Origin: Streptococcus pseudopneumoniae
GTDB taxonomy: Bacteria > Bacillota > Bacilli > Lactobacillales > Streptococcaceae
Direction: 5' to 3'
Assembly (NCBI RefSeq): GCF_001068775.1
Contig: NZ_JWAJ01000077.1
Location: forward strand, 36,385-100,384
Length of the DNA: 64,000 nt
Shown: positions 56,832-64,000 of the stretch, in pieces
Layout of the letters: each line of letters opens with the position of its first letter
How positions within the stretch are numbered: position 1 is the stretch's first letter
Program-made: the position numbers and the translations under genes
Notes under the pieces: model-generated
Told to the model about the DNA's origin: nothing
Seen by the model: the letters and a program-made list of their open reading frames with translations, nothing else
The model's database searches: none

Positions 56832-57550
56832 AGATCACCTCCATTGAAAAAGAGTCGATTACCGTAAGCTTCTTTGAGATTGGCTTCGGTAAAGGTTTCT
56901 TTGGTTGGACCAAAGGCAATCACTTCTCGATTGACAAGCAAGACTTGATCGAAGTAGTGGGGAACCTTGCTGAGGTCGTGGTGAACGATCAGAACCGTCT
57001 TCCCAGCTTTTTTCAAATCTCTCAGCGTATTCATGATGATTTCCTCACTGACAGAGTCAATCCCAACAAAGGGTTCATCCAAGAGGATATAGTCGGCTTC
57101 CTGCACCAAACATCTGGCAATCAAGACCCGCTGGAATTGACCTCCAGACAGTTGACTGATTTGCCGTTCTGCGTAGTCAGCTAGGCCGACGATTTCAAGG
57201 GCTTCTTTCACTTTCTTCCAATGTTTAGCCTTTAAACTTCGAAAGAGAGGGATAGAGGGAAAGAGTCCTAACGAGACGCATTCCTTGACCTTGATGGGAA
57301 AGTTGTAGTCGATATTGATTTTTTGTTCGACATAGGCGATTCGATGTAAGGATTTTTTAACTTCCTTGTCATCGAGAAATGCCTGACCTTGATGTGGGAT
57401 AATTCCCAGCATACCTTTTAATAGTGTTGATTTCCCAGCACCGTTTGGACCAATAATTCCGGTAATCGTTGGTCCTTGGAGCACTAGTGAAATATCCTTT
57501 AGTGCCAACGTTTCTTTGTAGGAGACACTGAGGTTTTCGATACGTATCAT
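56828..57550 (-). CDS. psaB: Manganese ABC transporter ATP-binding protein
   Basis: 240 aa. Walker [14 protein letters not shown], signature [15 protein letters not shown] and Walker [13 protein letters not shown], then the switch His in LIVHHDLS. It energises Mn import with PsaC and PsaA. TAGGAGG precedes the ATG. It is the promoter-proximal gene of the operon. Confidence 0.96.
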   Translation of the reverse strand: MIRIENLSVSYKETLALKDISLVLQGPTITGIIGPNGAGKSTLLKGMLGIIPHQGQAFLDDKEVKKSLHRIAYVEQKINIDYNFPIKVKECVSLGLFPSIPLFRSLKAKHWKKVKEALEIVGLADYAERQISQLSGGQFQRVLIARCLVQEADYILLDEPFVGIDSVSEEIIMNTLRDLKKAGKTVLIVHHDLSKVPHYFDQVLLVNREVIAFGPTKETFTEANLKEAYGNRLFFNGGDL

Positions 57551-57574
57551 ACAGTTATATTCCTCCTAATTTTT

Positions 57575-57613
57575 AATATACCTTAATTTTATTTTTAAGT
57601 CAAGTTAATTTTT
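57575..57613 (-). promoter_or_regulatory. psaBCA promoter with overlapping PsaR (MntR-type) operator
   Basis: On the minus strand: AAAATTAACTTGACTTAAAA, a near-palindrome that matches the ScaR/PsaR/SloR type box, at 57590-57613. The -35 TTGACT (57598-57603) lies inside it, followed by a 17-bp spacer and TATATT (57575-57580). Repression by Mn-PsaR would block RNA polymerase. Confidence 0.85.
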
Positions 57614-57729
57614 GTAAAAATTTAAAATATTAATGATTAAAATAAGAGGTCAACTCGGCATTTTTAATTGCAATCCCTAGGGATTTTTGCTAAGCTAGGA
57701 ATAAGTGAAAATAGGAAAGCGAGAACAAG

Positions 57730-59622
57730 ATGACACGTTATCAAGATGATTTTTATGATGCTATAAATGGTGAATGGGAAAAGACTGCCGTCATTCCAGC
57801 TGATAAATCGAGAACAGGTGGTTTTATCGATCTCGACGAAGAAATCGAAGAGTTGATGCTAACGACAACCGACAAATGGTTGGCTGGAGAAGATGTTACA
57901 GAAGATGCTATCTTGGCAAATTTTGTCAAATACCACGCTATGGTGAGAGATTTCGATAAGCGAGAAGCTGATGGAATCGAGCCAATTCTTCCTTTATTGA
58001 AGGAATACCAGAATTTAGAGAGTTTTGCGGATTTCGCAGGTAAACTAGCAGAGTTTGAATTAGCTGGCAAACCAAACTTCCTTCCATTTGGTGTATCACC
58101 AGACTTTATGGATGCTAGAACCAATGTTCTTTGGGCTAGTGCTCCAGGAACTATCTTGCCTGATACAACCTACTATGCGGAAGACCATCCTCAGCGTGAG
58201 GAATTATTGAACCTTTGGAAAGAAAGTACTTCTAATCTCCTCAAAGCCTATAACTTCTCAGATGAAGAAATCGAAGATTTATTAGAGAAACGATTGGAAT
58301 TGGACCGTCGTATCGCAGCTGTAGTCCTCTCTAATGAAGAAAGTTCAGAATATGCCAAACTTTACCATCCATATTCTTATGAAGATTTCAAAAAGTTTGC
58401 CCCTGCTCTACCTCTAGATGACTTTTTCCAAGCTGTTCTTGGTCAAGTACCTGATAAGGTCATTGTAGATGAAGAACGTTTCTGGCAAGCAGCAGAGCAA
58501 TTCTATAGTGAAGAAGCTTGGCCTTTACTCAAGGCAACCTTGATCTTAAGTGTGGTTAATCTTTCAACTAGTTATCTGACAGATGAGATTCGTATCTTGT
58601 CAGGTGCTTATGGCCGTGCTCTTTCAGGAGTTCCAGAAGCCCAAGATAAACGCAAGGCTGCGTACCATTTAGCTCAAGGGCCATTCAAACAAGCCCTGGG
58701 CCTTTGGTACGCCCACGAAAAATTCTCTCCGGAAGCCAAGGCAGACGTAGAGAAAAAAGTGGTGACCATGATTGATGTTTATAAGGAACGTTTAGCCCAA
58801 AATGACTGGCTGACTCCTGAAACTCGAGAAAAAGCCATCGTCAAACTCAATGTCATCAAGCCTTATATTGGTTATCCAGAGGAGCTACCAGCCCGCTATA
58901 AGGACAAGGTAGTGGATGAATCTGCTAGCCTCTTTGAGAATGCCCTAGCCTTTGCGCGTGTGGAAATCAAGCACAGCTGGAGCAAGTGGAACCAGCCAGT
59001 TGACTACAAGGAGTGGGGAATGCCTGCTCATATGGTCAATGCCTACTACAATCCACAAAAGAACTTGATTGTCTTCCCAGCTGCTATCTTACAGGCTCCA
59101 TTCTATGATTTGCATCAGTCATCTTCTGCCAACTATGGTGGAATCGGTGCGGTTATTGCCCATGAAATTTCTCACGCCTTTGATACTAATGGAGCTTCCT
59201 TTGATGAAAATGGAAGTCTCAAGGATTGGTGGACTGAGAGCGACTATGCAGCCTTCAAAGAGAAAACTCAGAAGGTTATCGACCAGTTTGACGGCCAAGA
59301 ATCTTACGGCGCAACGATTAACGGTAAATTGACCGTATCAGAAAATGTTGCTGACCTAGGAGGAATCGCTGCAGCGCTAGAAGCTGCCAAGAGAGAACCA
59401 GATTTCTCAGCTGAAGAGTTCTTCCATAACTTTGCTCGTATCTGGCGAATGAAAGGCCGCCCAGAGTTGATGAAACTCATGGCTAGTGTTGATGTGCACG
59501 CGCCAGCAAAACTCCGCGTTAACGTCCAAGTGCCAAACTTTGATGACTTCTTTACAACCTATGATGTCAAAGAAGGCGACGGCATGTGGCGCTCACCAGA
59601 AGACCGCGTGATTATTTGGTAA
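57730..59622 (+). CDS. pepO: M13-family zinc endopeptidase
   Basis: 630 aa neprilysin-like peptidase. Zinc site AVIAHEISHAFD (HExxH) and the third ligand in SENVADLGGIAAA; VNAYYNPQKN with the substrate Asn-Ala-x-Tyr strand, and the C-terminal RVNVQVPNFDDF with VKEGDGMW typical of M13. There is no signal peptide; pneumococcal PepO is nonetheless found on the surface and outside the cell. It diverges from psaBCA, and a weak TTGCAA-17-TAAGCT lies upstream. Terminator after. Confidence 0.95.
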   Translation: MTRYQDDFYDAINGEWEKTAVIPADKSRTGGFIDLDEEIEELMLTTTDKWLAGEDVTEDAILANFVKYHAMVRDFDKREADGIEPILPLLKEYQNLESFADFAGKLAEFELAGKPNFLPFGVSPDFMDARTNVLWASAPGTILPDTTYYAEDHPQREELLNLWKESTSNLLKAYNFSDEEIEDLLEKRLELDRRIAAVVLSNEESSEYAKLYHPYSYEDFKKFAPALPLDDFFQAVLGQVPDKVIVDEERFWQAAEQFYSEEAWPLLKATLILSVVNLSTSYLTDEIRILSGAYGRALSGVPEAQDKRKAAYHLAQGPFKQALGLWYAHEKFSPEAKADVEKKVVTMIDVYKERLAQNDWLTPETREKAIVKLNVIKPYIGYPEELPARYKDKVVDESASLFENALAFARVEIKHSWSKWNQPVDYKEWGMPAHMVNAYYNPQKNLIVFPAAILQAPFYDLHQSSSANYGGIGAVIAHEISHAFDTNGASFDENGSLKDWWTESDYAAFKEKTQKVIDQFDGQESYGATINGKLTVSENVADLGGIAAALEAAKREPDFSAEEFFHNFARIWRMKGRPELMKLMASVDVHAPAKLRVNVQVPNFDDFFTTYDVKEGDGMWRSPEDRVIIW

Positions 59623-59624
59623 TC

Positions 59625-59655
59625 AAAAAACCAAGGATGATTGTCCTTGGTTTTT
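59625..59655. terminator. Bidirectional terminator between pepO and the MBL gene
   Basis: AAAAAACCAAGGA-TGATTG-TCCTTGGTTTTT has A and T tracts on both sides, so it can stop the two convergent genes. Confidence 0.88.
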
Positions 59656-59661
59656 CACTTG

Positions 59662-60291
59662 CTAGAAAAATGGATTGAAAGTTTTTTCGTGGGCGATAGT
59701 CGTAGCCGGACCATGTCCTGGATAGACGTCGTAGTTAGGGAGGGTGAAGAGCTGGGTTTGGATACTATGAAGGAGTTGTTCCATGCTACCTGTAGGTAGG
59801 TCTGTTCGTCCAATAGTTTCTCGGAAGAGTGCATCACCCGTTAAGACCAAGCGACCATCTGGAAAAACAAATGAAACTCCTCCGATAGAGTGGCCTGGAG
59901 TTGGTAATACAGTGAAGCGGAACTCCTCAATCTGGTATTCTTCATGAAAGACAAAGGTGTGTTCAGCTGGTCTACATACGACATCTGCCATATCGTCATG
60001 ACGAGGGAGACCAGAGAGGTTGTCAACTGGAGTGTAGAGCCAAGTGGCTTCGCTTTCCGCTACATAAACGGGAGGATTTCCAAAAGTATCTCTGACCAAG
60101 TCCAGACTCAAGATATGGTCATAGTGGGTGTGGGTTAGGAGAATCGCACAGACCGGTTTATTGATGGTCTCGATAGTCTTACGAATAGCCTCCCAGTTGC
60201 TACCCGGATCAACCACAATCAGGTGATGGTCTCCTTCAAGATAATAAGTATTTTCATAGGCGATAGGATTCACAGTTTTATGGATTTTCAT
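59662..60291 (-). CDS. Metallo-beta-lactamase-fold hydrolase (glyoxalase II-like)
   Basis: 209 aa. LLTHTHYDHILSLDLV is the H-x-H-x-D-H zinc motif, then TPGHSIGGVSF and LVLTGDALFRETIGRTDLP, and YPGHGPATTI with the last His. These follow the YcbL/glyoxalase II-like group of small hydrolases. It acts in the cytoplasm, probably on thioesters; no substrate is certain. AAAGAGGAAA precedes the ATG. Confidence 0.88.
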   Translation of the reverse strand: MKIHKTVNPIAYENTYYLEGDHHLIVVDPGSNWEAIRKTIETINKPVCAILLTHTHYDHILSLDLVRDTFGNPPVYVAESEATWLYTPVDNLSGLPRHDDMADVVCRPAEHTFVFHEEYQIEEFRFTVLPTPGHSIGGVSFVFPDGRLVLTGDALFRETIGRTDLPTGSMEQLLHSIQTQLFTLPNYDVYPGHGPATTIAHEKTFNPFF

Positions 60292-60356
60292 AGGATTTCC
60301 TCTTTCAAAGATTTACAGTTTCTAGTATAACACAGAAGCATAAAATAAGGAATCAA

Positions 60357-60392
60357 CAAAAGAGTCCCTCCATAAAAGAAGGGACTTTTTTA
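60357..60392 (-). terminator. Intrinsic terminator after the DUF2974 gene
   Basis: Plus strand AAAAGAGTCCCTCC-ATAAAA-GAAGGGACTTTTTT. The A tract on the left gives the T run for the minus transcript. Confidence 0.8.
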
Positions 60393-60396
60393 GACA

Positions 60397-61473
60397 TTAA
60401 AAATGATTTTTCCAGGCTTGGAAGCGTGCATCCAGTAGGAGTTGTGTCAGATTTTTTAAGATTTCAACTTGCTCAGGCTCCAGAGTCTGAGCTTGAGAAA
60501 CAAGTTGTCGAATGTGTTCAATAGCATTTCTAGAAGATAAATCGTTGATGGAAGTGATTCCAGATTCTAGGATGGTTCCGAAAAAGAGATCAAAGTAGAG
60601 CTCTAGTTCTTCATCGGGCACACTGTCCACCCATTCTTTAAGAGTGTCTTTGATTTGGAGACTTTCGCTACTGATAGCCTCTAGTTGGACAAAGTGGTGT
60701 CCCTCTGTCAGCCAACTAAAGGTACTGTGTTGAGCGATTTCTCCGAGAGCTGTAGACTTGACGACGATAGGTGTATCAGGGACTTCTAGCATCATGCCAA
60801 TGACAGATCCCTGTGGGACATAGCGGCCAATTTTTGGAATAACATCTTGATAGCCAGTGGTTTCAGTCAGATGAGCCTGCAAACCAGGGGCATCATAGGT
60901 ATAAATTGCAGATATCTTTTCCTGCAATTCAGGTTGGATTTGACTTGCAGCATAGACGGCCAGATTCCCACCTTTAGAATGTCCAGCTACAATCACTTTC
61001 TGTTTTGGATGTTGGGTAAAGAATTCTTCTAAGTATTCAAGAGCATGCCTTTGGGCAGGGATTTCCTTCATGTAAGTCATATGGAAATCTTCCTTCCAAC
61101 CAATAATACTATCGTCTGTACCTCGAAAGACAATCAGATAAGTATCTAGGTTCAGACGATAGGTCATAGCAGCGAATTGCTTTTGGAGTTCTGTGTCTAT
61201 CTCGTTGACAAAATTAGAAAGTTTGCTATTTTTAAAACGTTTGTGTTGGGATAACTGATCGAGGAGCTGAAGCCGTTCTTTATTGGTCAACATGGTACTT
61301 TCTCGCGGGATGCGTGTTGCGACATCGCTTAAACGATTGACAGGCTGGTCCAATAGATGATCAAAAGAAAGATAGGTCAGCTCTGTCAAAGCAAGTACAT
61401 CCAGTTCATTTAAAGGGAGATCATAAAAAGAATCGTATTGAACGTCAGTTAGGTAGTCAAAAATATTGGCCAT
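60397..61473 (-). CDS. DUF2974 (Mbeg1-like) lipase/alpha-beta hydrolase-fold protein
   Basis: 358 aa. The N-terminal region NIFDYLTDVQYDSFYDLPLN is typical of the group. YLIVFRGTDDSIIGWKEDF and VIVAGHSKGGNLAVYAASQI give the oxyanion strand and the nucleophile Ser of class 3-like lipases; IYTYDAPGL follows. Probable cytoplasmic esterase, as no signal peptide is seen. The ATG at 61473 has AAAGGA 8 bp upstream; a longer in-frame start adds nine residues. It is divergent from the response regulator. Confidence 0.82.
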   Translation of the reverse strand: MANIFDYLTDVQYDSFYDLPLNELDVLALTELTYLSFDHLLDQPVNRLSDVATRIPRESTMLTNKERLQLLDQLSQHKRFKNSKLSNFVNEIDTELQKQFAAMTYRLNLDTYLIVFRGTDDSIIGWKEDFHMTYMKEIPAQRHALEYLEEFFTQHPKQKVIVAGHSKGGNLAVYAASQIQPELQEKISAIYTYDAPGLQAHLTETTGYQDVIPKIGRYVPQGSVIGMMLEVPDTPIVVKSTALGEIAQHSTFSWLTEGHHFVQLEAISSESLQIKDTLKEWVDSVPDEELELYFDLFFGTILESGITSINDLSSRNAIEHIRQLVSQAQTLEPEQVEILKNLTQLLLDARFQAWKNHF

Positions 61474-61540
61474 GAGAATTCCTTTCTTAACTTTTATCAT
61501 ATCAGATTTACATCAATTTCGCTAGTAGTGAGAAGAATTT

Positions 61541-61549
61541 TGCTATAAT
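61541..61549 (+). promoter_or_regulatory. Extended -10 promoter for the two-component system
   Basis: TG-C-TATAAT, about 20 bp before the ATG of the response regulator, with AAAAAGGAGG as the ribosome binding site. Confidence 0.6.
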
Positions 61550-61568
61550 ATAGAAAAAGGAGGAGCAG

Positions 61569-62246
61569 ATGCACAAGATTTTACTAGTAGAAGATGATCC
61601 AGTTATTCGTCAGCAAGTTGGGAAAATGCTCTCCGAATGGGGTTTTGAAGTAGTTATGGTAGAAGACTTTATGGAAGTTCTGACACTATTTGTTCAATCT
61701 CAACCTCATATGGTTCTCATGGATATCGGCTTGCCTCTCTTTAATGGTTATCACTGGTGCCAGGAGATTCGCAAGATTTCCAAAGTTCCTATTATGTTTC
61801 TGTCATCAAGAGACCAGGCTATGGACATCGTTATGGCTATTAATATGGGGGCAGATGATTTTGTGACCAAGCCTTTTGACCAGCAGGTACTTTTAGCTAA
61901 GGTACAAGGATTATTGCGTCGCTCTTATGAGTTTGGACGGGATGAAAGTCTCCTAGAGTATGCTGGAGTTATCCTCAACACCAAGTCTATGGATGTGCAT
62001 GTCAATGGCAAAGCTATCAGTTTAACAAAGAATGAATTTCAGATTTTACGGGTTTTATTTGAACATGCGGGAAATATCGTAGCGCGTGATGATTTGATGC
62101 GGGAACTCTGGAACAGTGACTTCTTTATCGATGATAATACCTTGTCCGTTAATGTCGCTCGTTTGCGTAAGAAATTGGAGGAAGAAGGTTTGATTGGTTT
62201 TATCGAAACCAAGAAAGGGATAGGGTATGGATTGAAACATGCTTGA
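61569..62246 (+). CDS. OmpR-family response regulator (BceR-like)
   Basis: 225 aa. Receiver domain with KILLVEDDPVIRQQ (acidic pair), MVLMDIGLPLFNGYHW (phospho-acceptor Asp), MFLSSRD and VTKPFDQQVLL (Lys). The DNA-binding winged helix has SLTKNEFQILRVLFEHAG and NTLSVNVARLRKKLEEEGL. It resembles pneumococcal RR01 and BceR regulators of antimicrobial-peptide resistance modules. It overlaps the kinase by 8 bp. Its predicted target site lies at 63304-63327. Confidence 0.9.
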   Translation: MHKILLVEDDPVIRQQVGKMLSEWGFEVVMVEDFMEVLTLFVQSQPHMVLMDIGLPLFNGYHWCQEIRKISKVPIMFLSSRDQAMDIVMAINMGADDFVTKPFDQQVLLAKVQGLLRRSYEFGRDESLLEYAGVILNTKSMDVHVNGKAISLTKNEFQILRVLFEHAGNIVARDDLMRELWNSDFFIDDNTLSVNVARLRKKLEEEGLIGFIETKKGIGYGLKHA

Positions 62247-63213
62247 TATTAAAAGTTTTTTTCTAGCTTATATCCGTTCGCGTAGCCGTTTTTTTGCTTT
62301 TATTCTTGCTCTTACAGGTTTGCTTTTTCTCTTTGAAATCTTGTTTGATAAGCAAGGGCCCTACTTTAACTATTTCTTCTTTCTATCTACATTTTTGACA
62401 TTTTTGTTTTTGGTATTTGATTTCTTGATAGAATTGCAACGTTATCGTAAGGAATTGCTCTATGGCGAAAGAAAAGCTAAGTCACCAATGGAAGTCCTTC
62501 TAACTGAAAAATTAGAGAAAAGCGAAGCTGAACTCTATCAAAAGAAATCAGATGCTGAAAACCGCTATAATGATTTGGTGGACTACTATACACTCTGGGT
62601 TCATCAGATAAAAACACCAATTGCAGCTAGTAAACTACTAGTGAGCGAGGTGGCGGATCGCCAACTGAAACAACAGTTGGAGCAGGAAATTTTTAAGATT
62701 GATTCCTATACCAACCTCGTTCTCCAATATCTACGCTTAGAAAGCTTCCATGATGATTTGGTTTTGAAGAAAGAGAATATAGAAGATTTGGTCAAGGAAG
62801 TCATTCGCAAATATGCCATTTTCTTTATTCAGAAAGGTCTTAGTATCAATCTGCATGATTTGGACAGAAGCATTGTGACGGATAAAAAATGGATGTTAGT
62901 AGTTATTGAACAAATCCTTTCAAATAGCCTCAAATACACAAATGAAGGTGGAATTGAGATCTATATGGAAGATCAAGACCTTTGCATCAAAGATACTGGG
63001 ATTGGTATCAAAAACAGTGATCAATTGCGAGTCTTTGAACGCGGATTTTCAGGCTATAATGGTCGAATGACCCAGCAGTCATCTGGACTTGGACTCTATC
63101 TAACCCAGAAAATCAGCCAAGAATTAGGACATCAGATTCAAATAGAATCCGAGCTTGGGCAAGGAACAACTGTGAGGATTAAGTTCTCTGAAGTGAATTT
63201 ACTGATTGAATGA
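62239..63213 (+). CDS. Intramembrane-sensing histidine kinase (BceS-like)
   Basis: 324 aa. Two TM helices (about residues 17-35 and 43-64) with almost no extracellular loop, the mark of intramembrane-sensing kinases that take their signal from an ABC transporter. The H-box is LWVHQIKTPIAASKLL, the N-box IEQILSNSLKYTNEGG, and the G-boxes IKDTGIGIKNS and SSGLGLYLTQKI. A BceA-like ATPase gene lies 330 bp downstream, supporting this. It is co-transcribed with the regulator. Confidence 0.92.
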   Translation: MLDIKSFFLAYIRSRSRFFAFILALTGLLFLFEILFDKQGPYFNYFFFLSTFLTFLFLVFDFLIELQRYRKELLYGERKAKSPMEVLLTEKLEKSEAELYQKKSDAENRYNDLVDYYTLWVHQIKTPIAASKLLVSEVADRQLKQQLEQEIFKIDSYTNLVLQYLRLESFHDDLVLKKENIEDLVKEVIRKYAIFFIQKGLSINLHDLDRSIVTDKKWMLVVIEQILSNSLKYTNEGGIEIYMEDQDLCIKDTGIGIKNSDQLRVFERGFSGYNGRMTQQSSGLGLYLTQKISQELGHQIQIESELGQGTTVRIKFSEVNLLIE

Positions 63214-63223
63214 AAAGAATTGT

Positions 63224-63258
63224 GAAGAGCTTGGAAGAAACCTTTCAAGCTCTTCTTT
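63224..63258 (+). terminator. Intrinsic terminator after the kinase gene
   Basis: GAAGAGCTTG-GAAGAAACCTTT-CAAGCTCTTC followed by a short T run; the stem is perfect. Confidence 0.78.
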
Positions 63259-63303
63259 AGACCTTGATATAGTGAGAAAAAAGGCTACAATTAGATAAAA
63301 ATG

Positions 63304-63327
63304 TAATCTTACAAAAATGTAAGATTA
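63304..63327 (+). promoter_or_regulatory. BceR-type operator upstream of the ABC transporter genes
   Basis: Perfect inverted repeat TAATCTTACA-AAAA-TGTAAGATTA. Its core TTACA-N4-TGTAA equals the consensus TNACA-N4-TGTAA reported for BceR-like regulators. It lies in the leader between the terminator and the 37-aa ORF. A promoter further on is not clear (TTGTAA at 63338 may be its -35). Confidence 0.82.
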
Positions 63328-63410
63328 AAGGCCTCTGTTGTAAGGTTATGTTATGGCAAGCCATCTTTTTTTGGAGTAAACTTAGAGCATAAAGAAAAAG
63401 GAGAGAAACC

Positions 63411-63524
63411 ATGAAAACAATTTTACAAAAGAAACATACAAGTAAGCCGAGTCCAAAGGATATCGAGCGAGTTCAAATCGGCATCGAAATGATGCAAGCT
63501 CAGTTTCAATTAATGGGATATTAA
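63411..63524 (+). CDS. 37-aa small protein upstream of the BceAB-like transporter
   Basis: 37 aa: a basic N-terminus (KTILQKKHTSKPSPKDIE) and an amphipathic tail (RVQIGIEMMQAQFQLMGY). A strong AAAAAGGAGAG ribosome binding site lies 5 bp upstream, and the stop is followed by another ribosome binding site for the ATPase gene 15 bp later. It has no TM helix or signal peptide. Its place just after the operator suggests it is co-induced with the transporter. No function is known to me. Confidence 0.65.
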   Translation: MKTILQKKHTSKPSPKDIERVQIGIEMMQAQFQLMGY

Positions 63525-63539
63525 AAAGGAGAAGTTAAA

Positions 63540-64000
63540 ATGACAGTATTAGATGTAAAACACGTTCAAAAGATTTATAAAACTCGCTTTCAAGGCAACC
63601 AAGTAGAAGCCCTGAAAGATATTCACTTTACAGTTGAAAAAGGCGACTACGTCGCTATCATGGGTGAGTCTGGTTCTGGGAAATCAACCCTACTCAATAT
63701 TCTCGCCATGCTTGACAAACCAACTCGTGGTCAGGTCTTCCTAAATGGAACTGACACAGCTACCATTAAAAATACTGAAGCATCAAGCTTCCGTCGTGAA
63801 AAGTTAGGTTTTGTCTTCCAAGACTTCAATTTGTTAGATACGCTTTCTGTTAAAGACAATATCTTACTCCCTTTGGTATTGTCTAGAAAGCCTATAACAG
63901 AAATGATGAAAAAATTGGTCGTGACGGCCGAAAATCTTGGCATCAATCAATTGCAGGAGAAGTACCCTTATGAAATCTCTGGAGGGCAAAAACAAAGGGT
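63540..64000 (+). CDS. BceA-like antimicrobial peptide ABC transporter ATP-binding protein (partial)
   Basis: The frame runs from the ATG at 63540 off the end of the window (153 residues visible). Walker A MGESGSGKSTLLNIL, Q-loop FVFQDFNLLDTL and signature ISGGQKQR are present; Walker B is beyond the edge. Close to the MacB/BceA-type ATPases that pair with a ten-TM FtsX-like permease, which should follow. AAAAGGAGAAG precedes the ATG. Together with the kinase and the operator it forms a peptide-sensing resistance module. Confidence 0.9.
   Translation, partial: MTVLDVKHVQKIYKTRFQGNQVEALKDIHFTVEKGDYVAIMGESGSGKSTLLNILAMLDKPTRGQVFLNGTDTATIKNTEASSFRREKLGFVFQDFNLLDTLSVKDNILLPLVLSRKPITEMMKKLVVTAENLGINQLQEKYPYEISGGQKQR

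Overview
The window comes from the chromosome of a low-GC Gram-positive coccus of the mitis group of Streptococcus, most like S. oralis or S. mitis. Four things suggest this: the aro/tyrA/pheA/LCP operon followed by LicD-type teichoic acid genes, a choline-binding phosphorylcholine esterase-like protein, the psaBCA-tpx manganese locus beside pepO, and three BOX-type repeats. The species is inferred from gene content and remembered protein similarity; no search was run.

Layout. 1-9500: end of a methyltransferase gene, then the near-complete shikimate, tyrosine and phenylalanine pathway (aroD-aroE-aroB-aroC-tyrA-ylbF, terminator, aroA-aroK-pheA) and an LCP cell-wall ligase. 9500-16900: a phosphorylcholine/teichoic acid cluster with three LicD-family domains (one fused to a Wzy-like membrane polymerase), a glycosyltransferase and a secreted Pce-like esterase with about twenty choline-binding repeats. 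16900-19970: prfB with its programmed +1 frameshift, then ftsE-ftsX. 19970-25170: BOX repeats, an MFS transporter, a TVP38/DedA-type membrane protein and an SF2 helicase carrying two predicted membrane helices.

25200-36400 is a defence island. A type I restriction-modification system (hsdR, hsdS, hsdM) is split by accessory genes. Between hsdR and hsdS lies a very AT-rich pair: a two-TM plus Macro-domain protein like the ThsA effector of type II Thoeris, and an 896-aa protein with an N-terminal TIR-like/DUF4062-like domain and a long unassigned C-terminal region. This Thoeris-like pair with an outsized sensor is the best candidate here for a poorly described immune system. Between hsdS and hsdM are a HAD phosphatase and a probable PD-(D/E)XK protein.

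36400-38000: a likely DNA-repair gene pair and an orphan HigA-like antitoxin whose toxin survives only as a C-terminal remnant. 38000-49440: metE-metF behind a MET-box, then pnp, cysE, cysS, mrnC and companions. 49440-57600: msmK, rel, dtd, then on the minus strand psaR, tpx and psaBCA with a PsaR-type operator. 57700-64000: pepO, an MBL hydrolase, a DUF2974 lipase-like protein, and a BceRS-type two-component system whose predicted operator precedes a 37-aa ORF and a BceA-like ABC ATPase that runs off the window.
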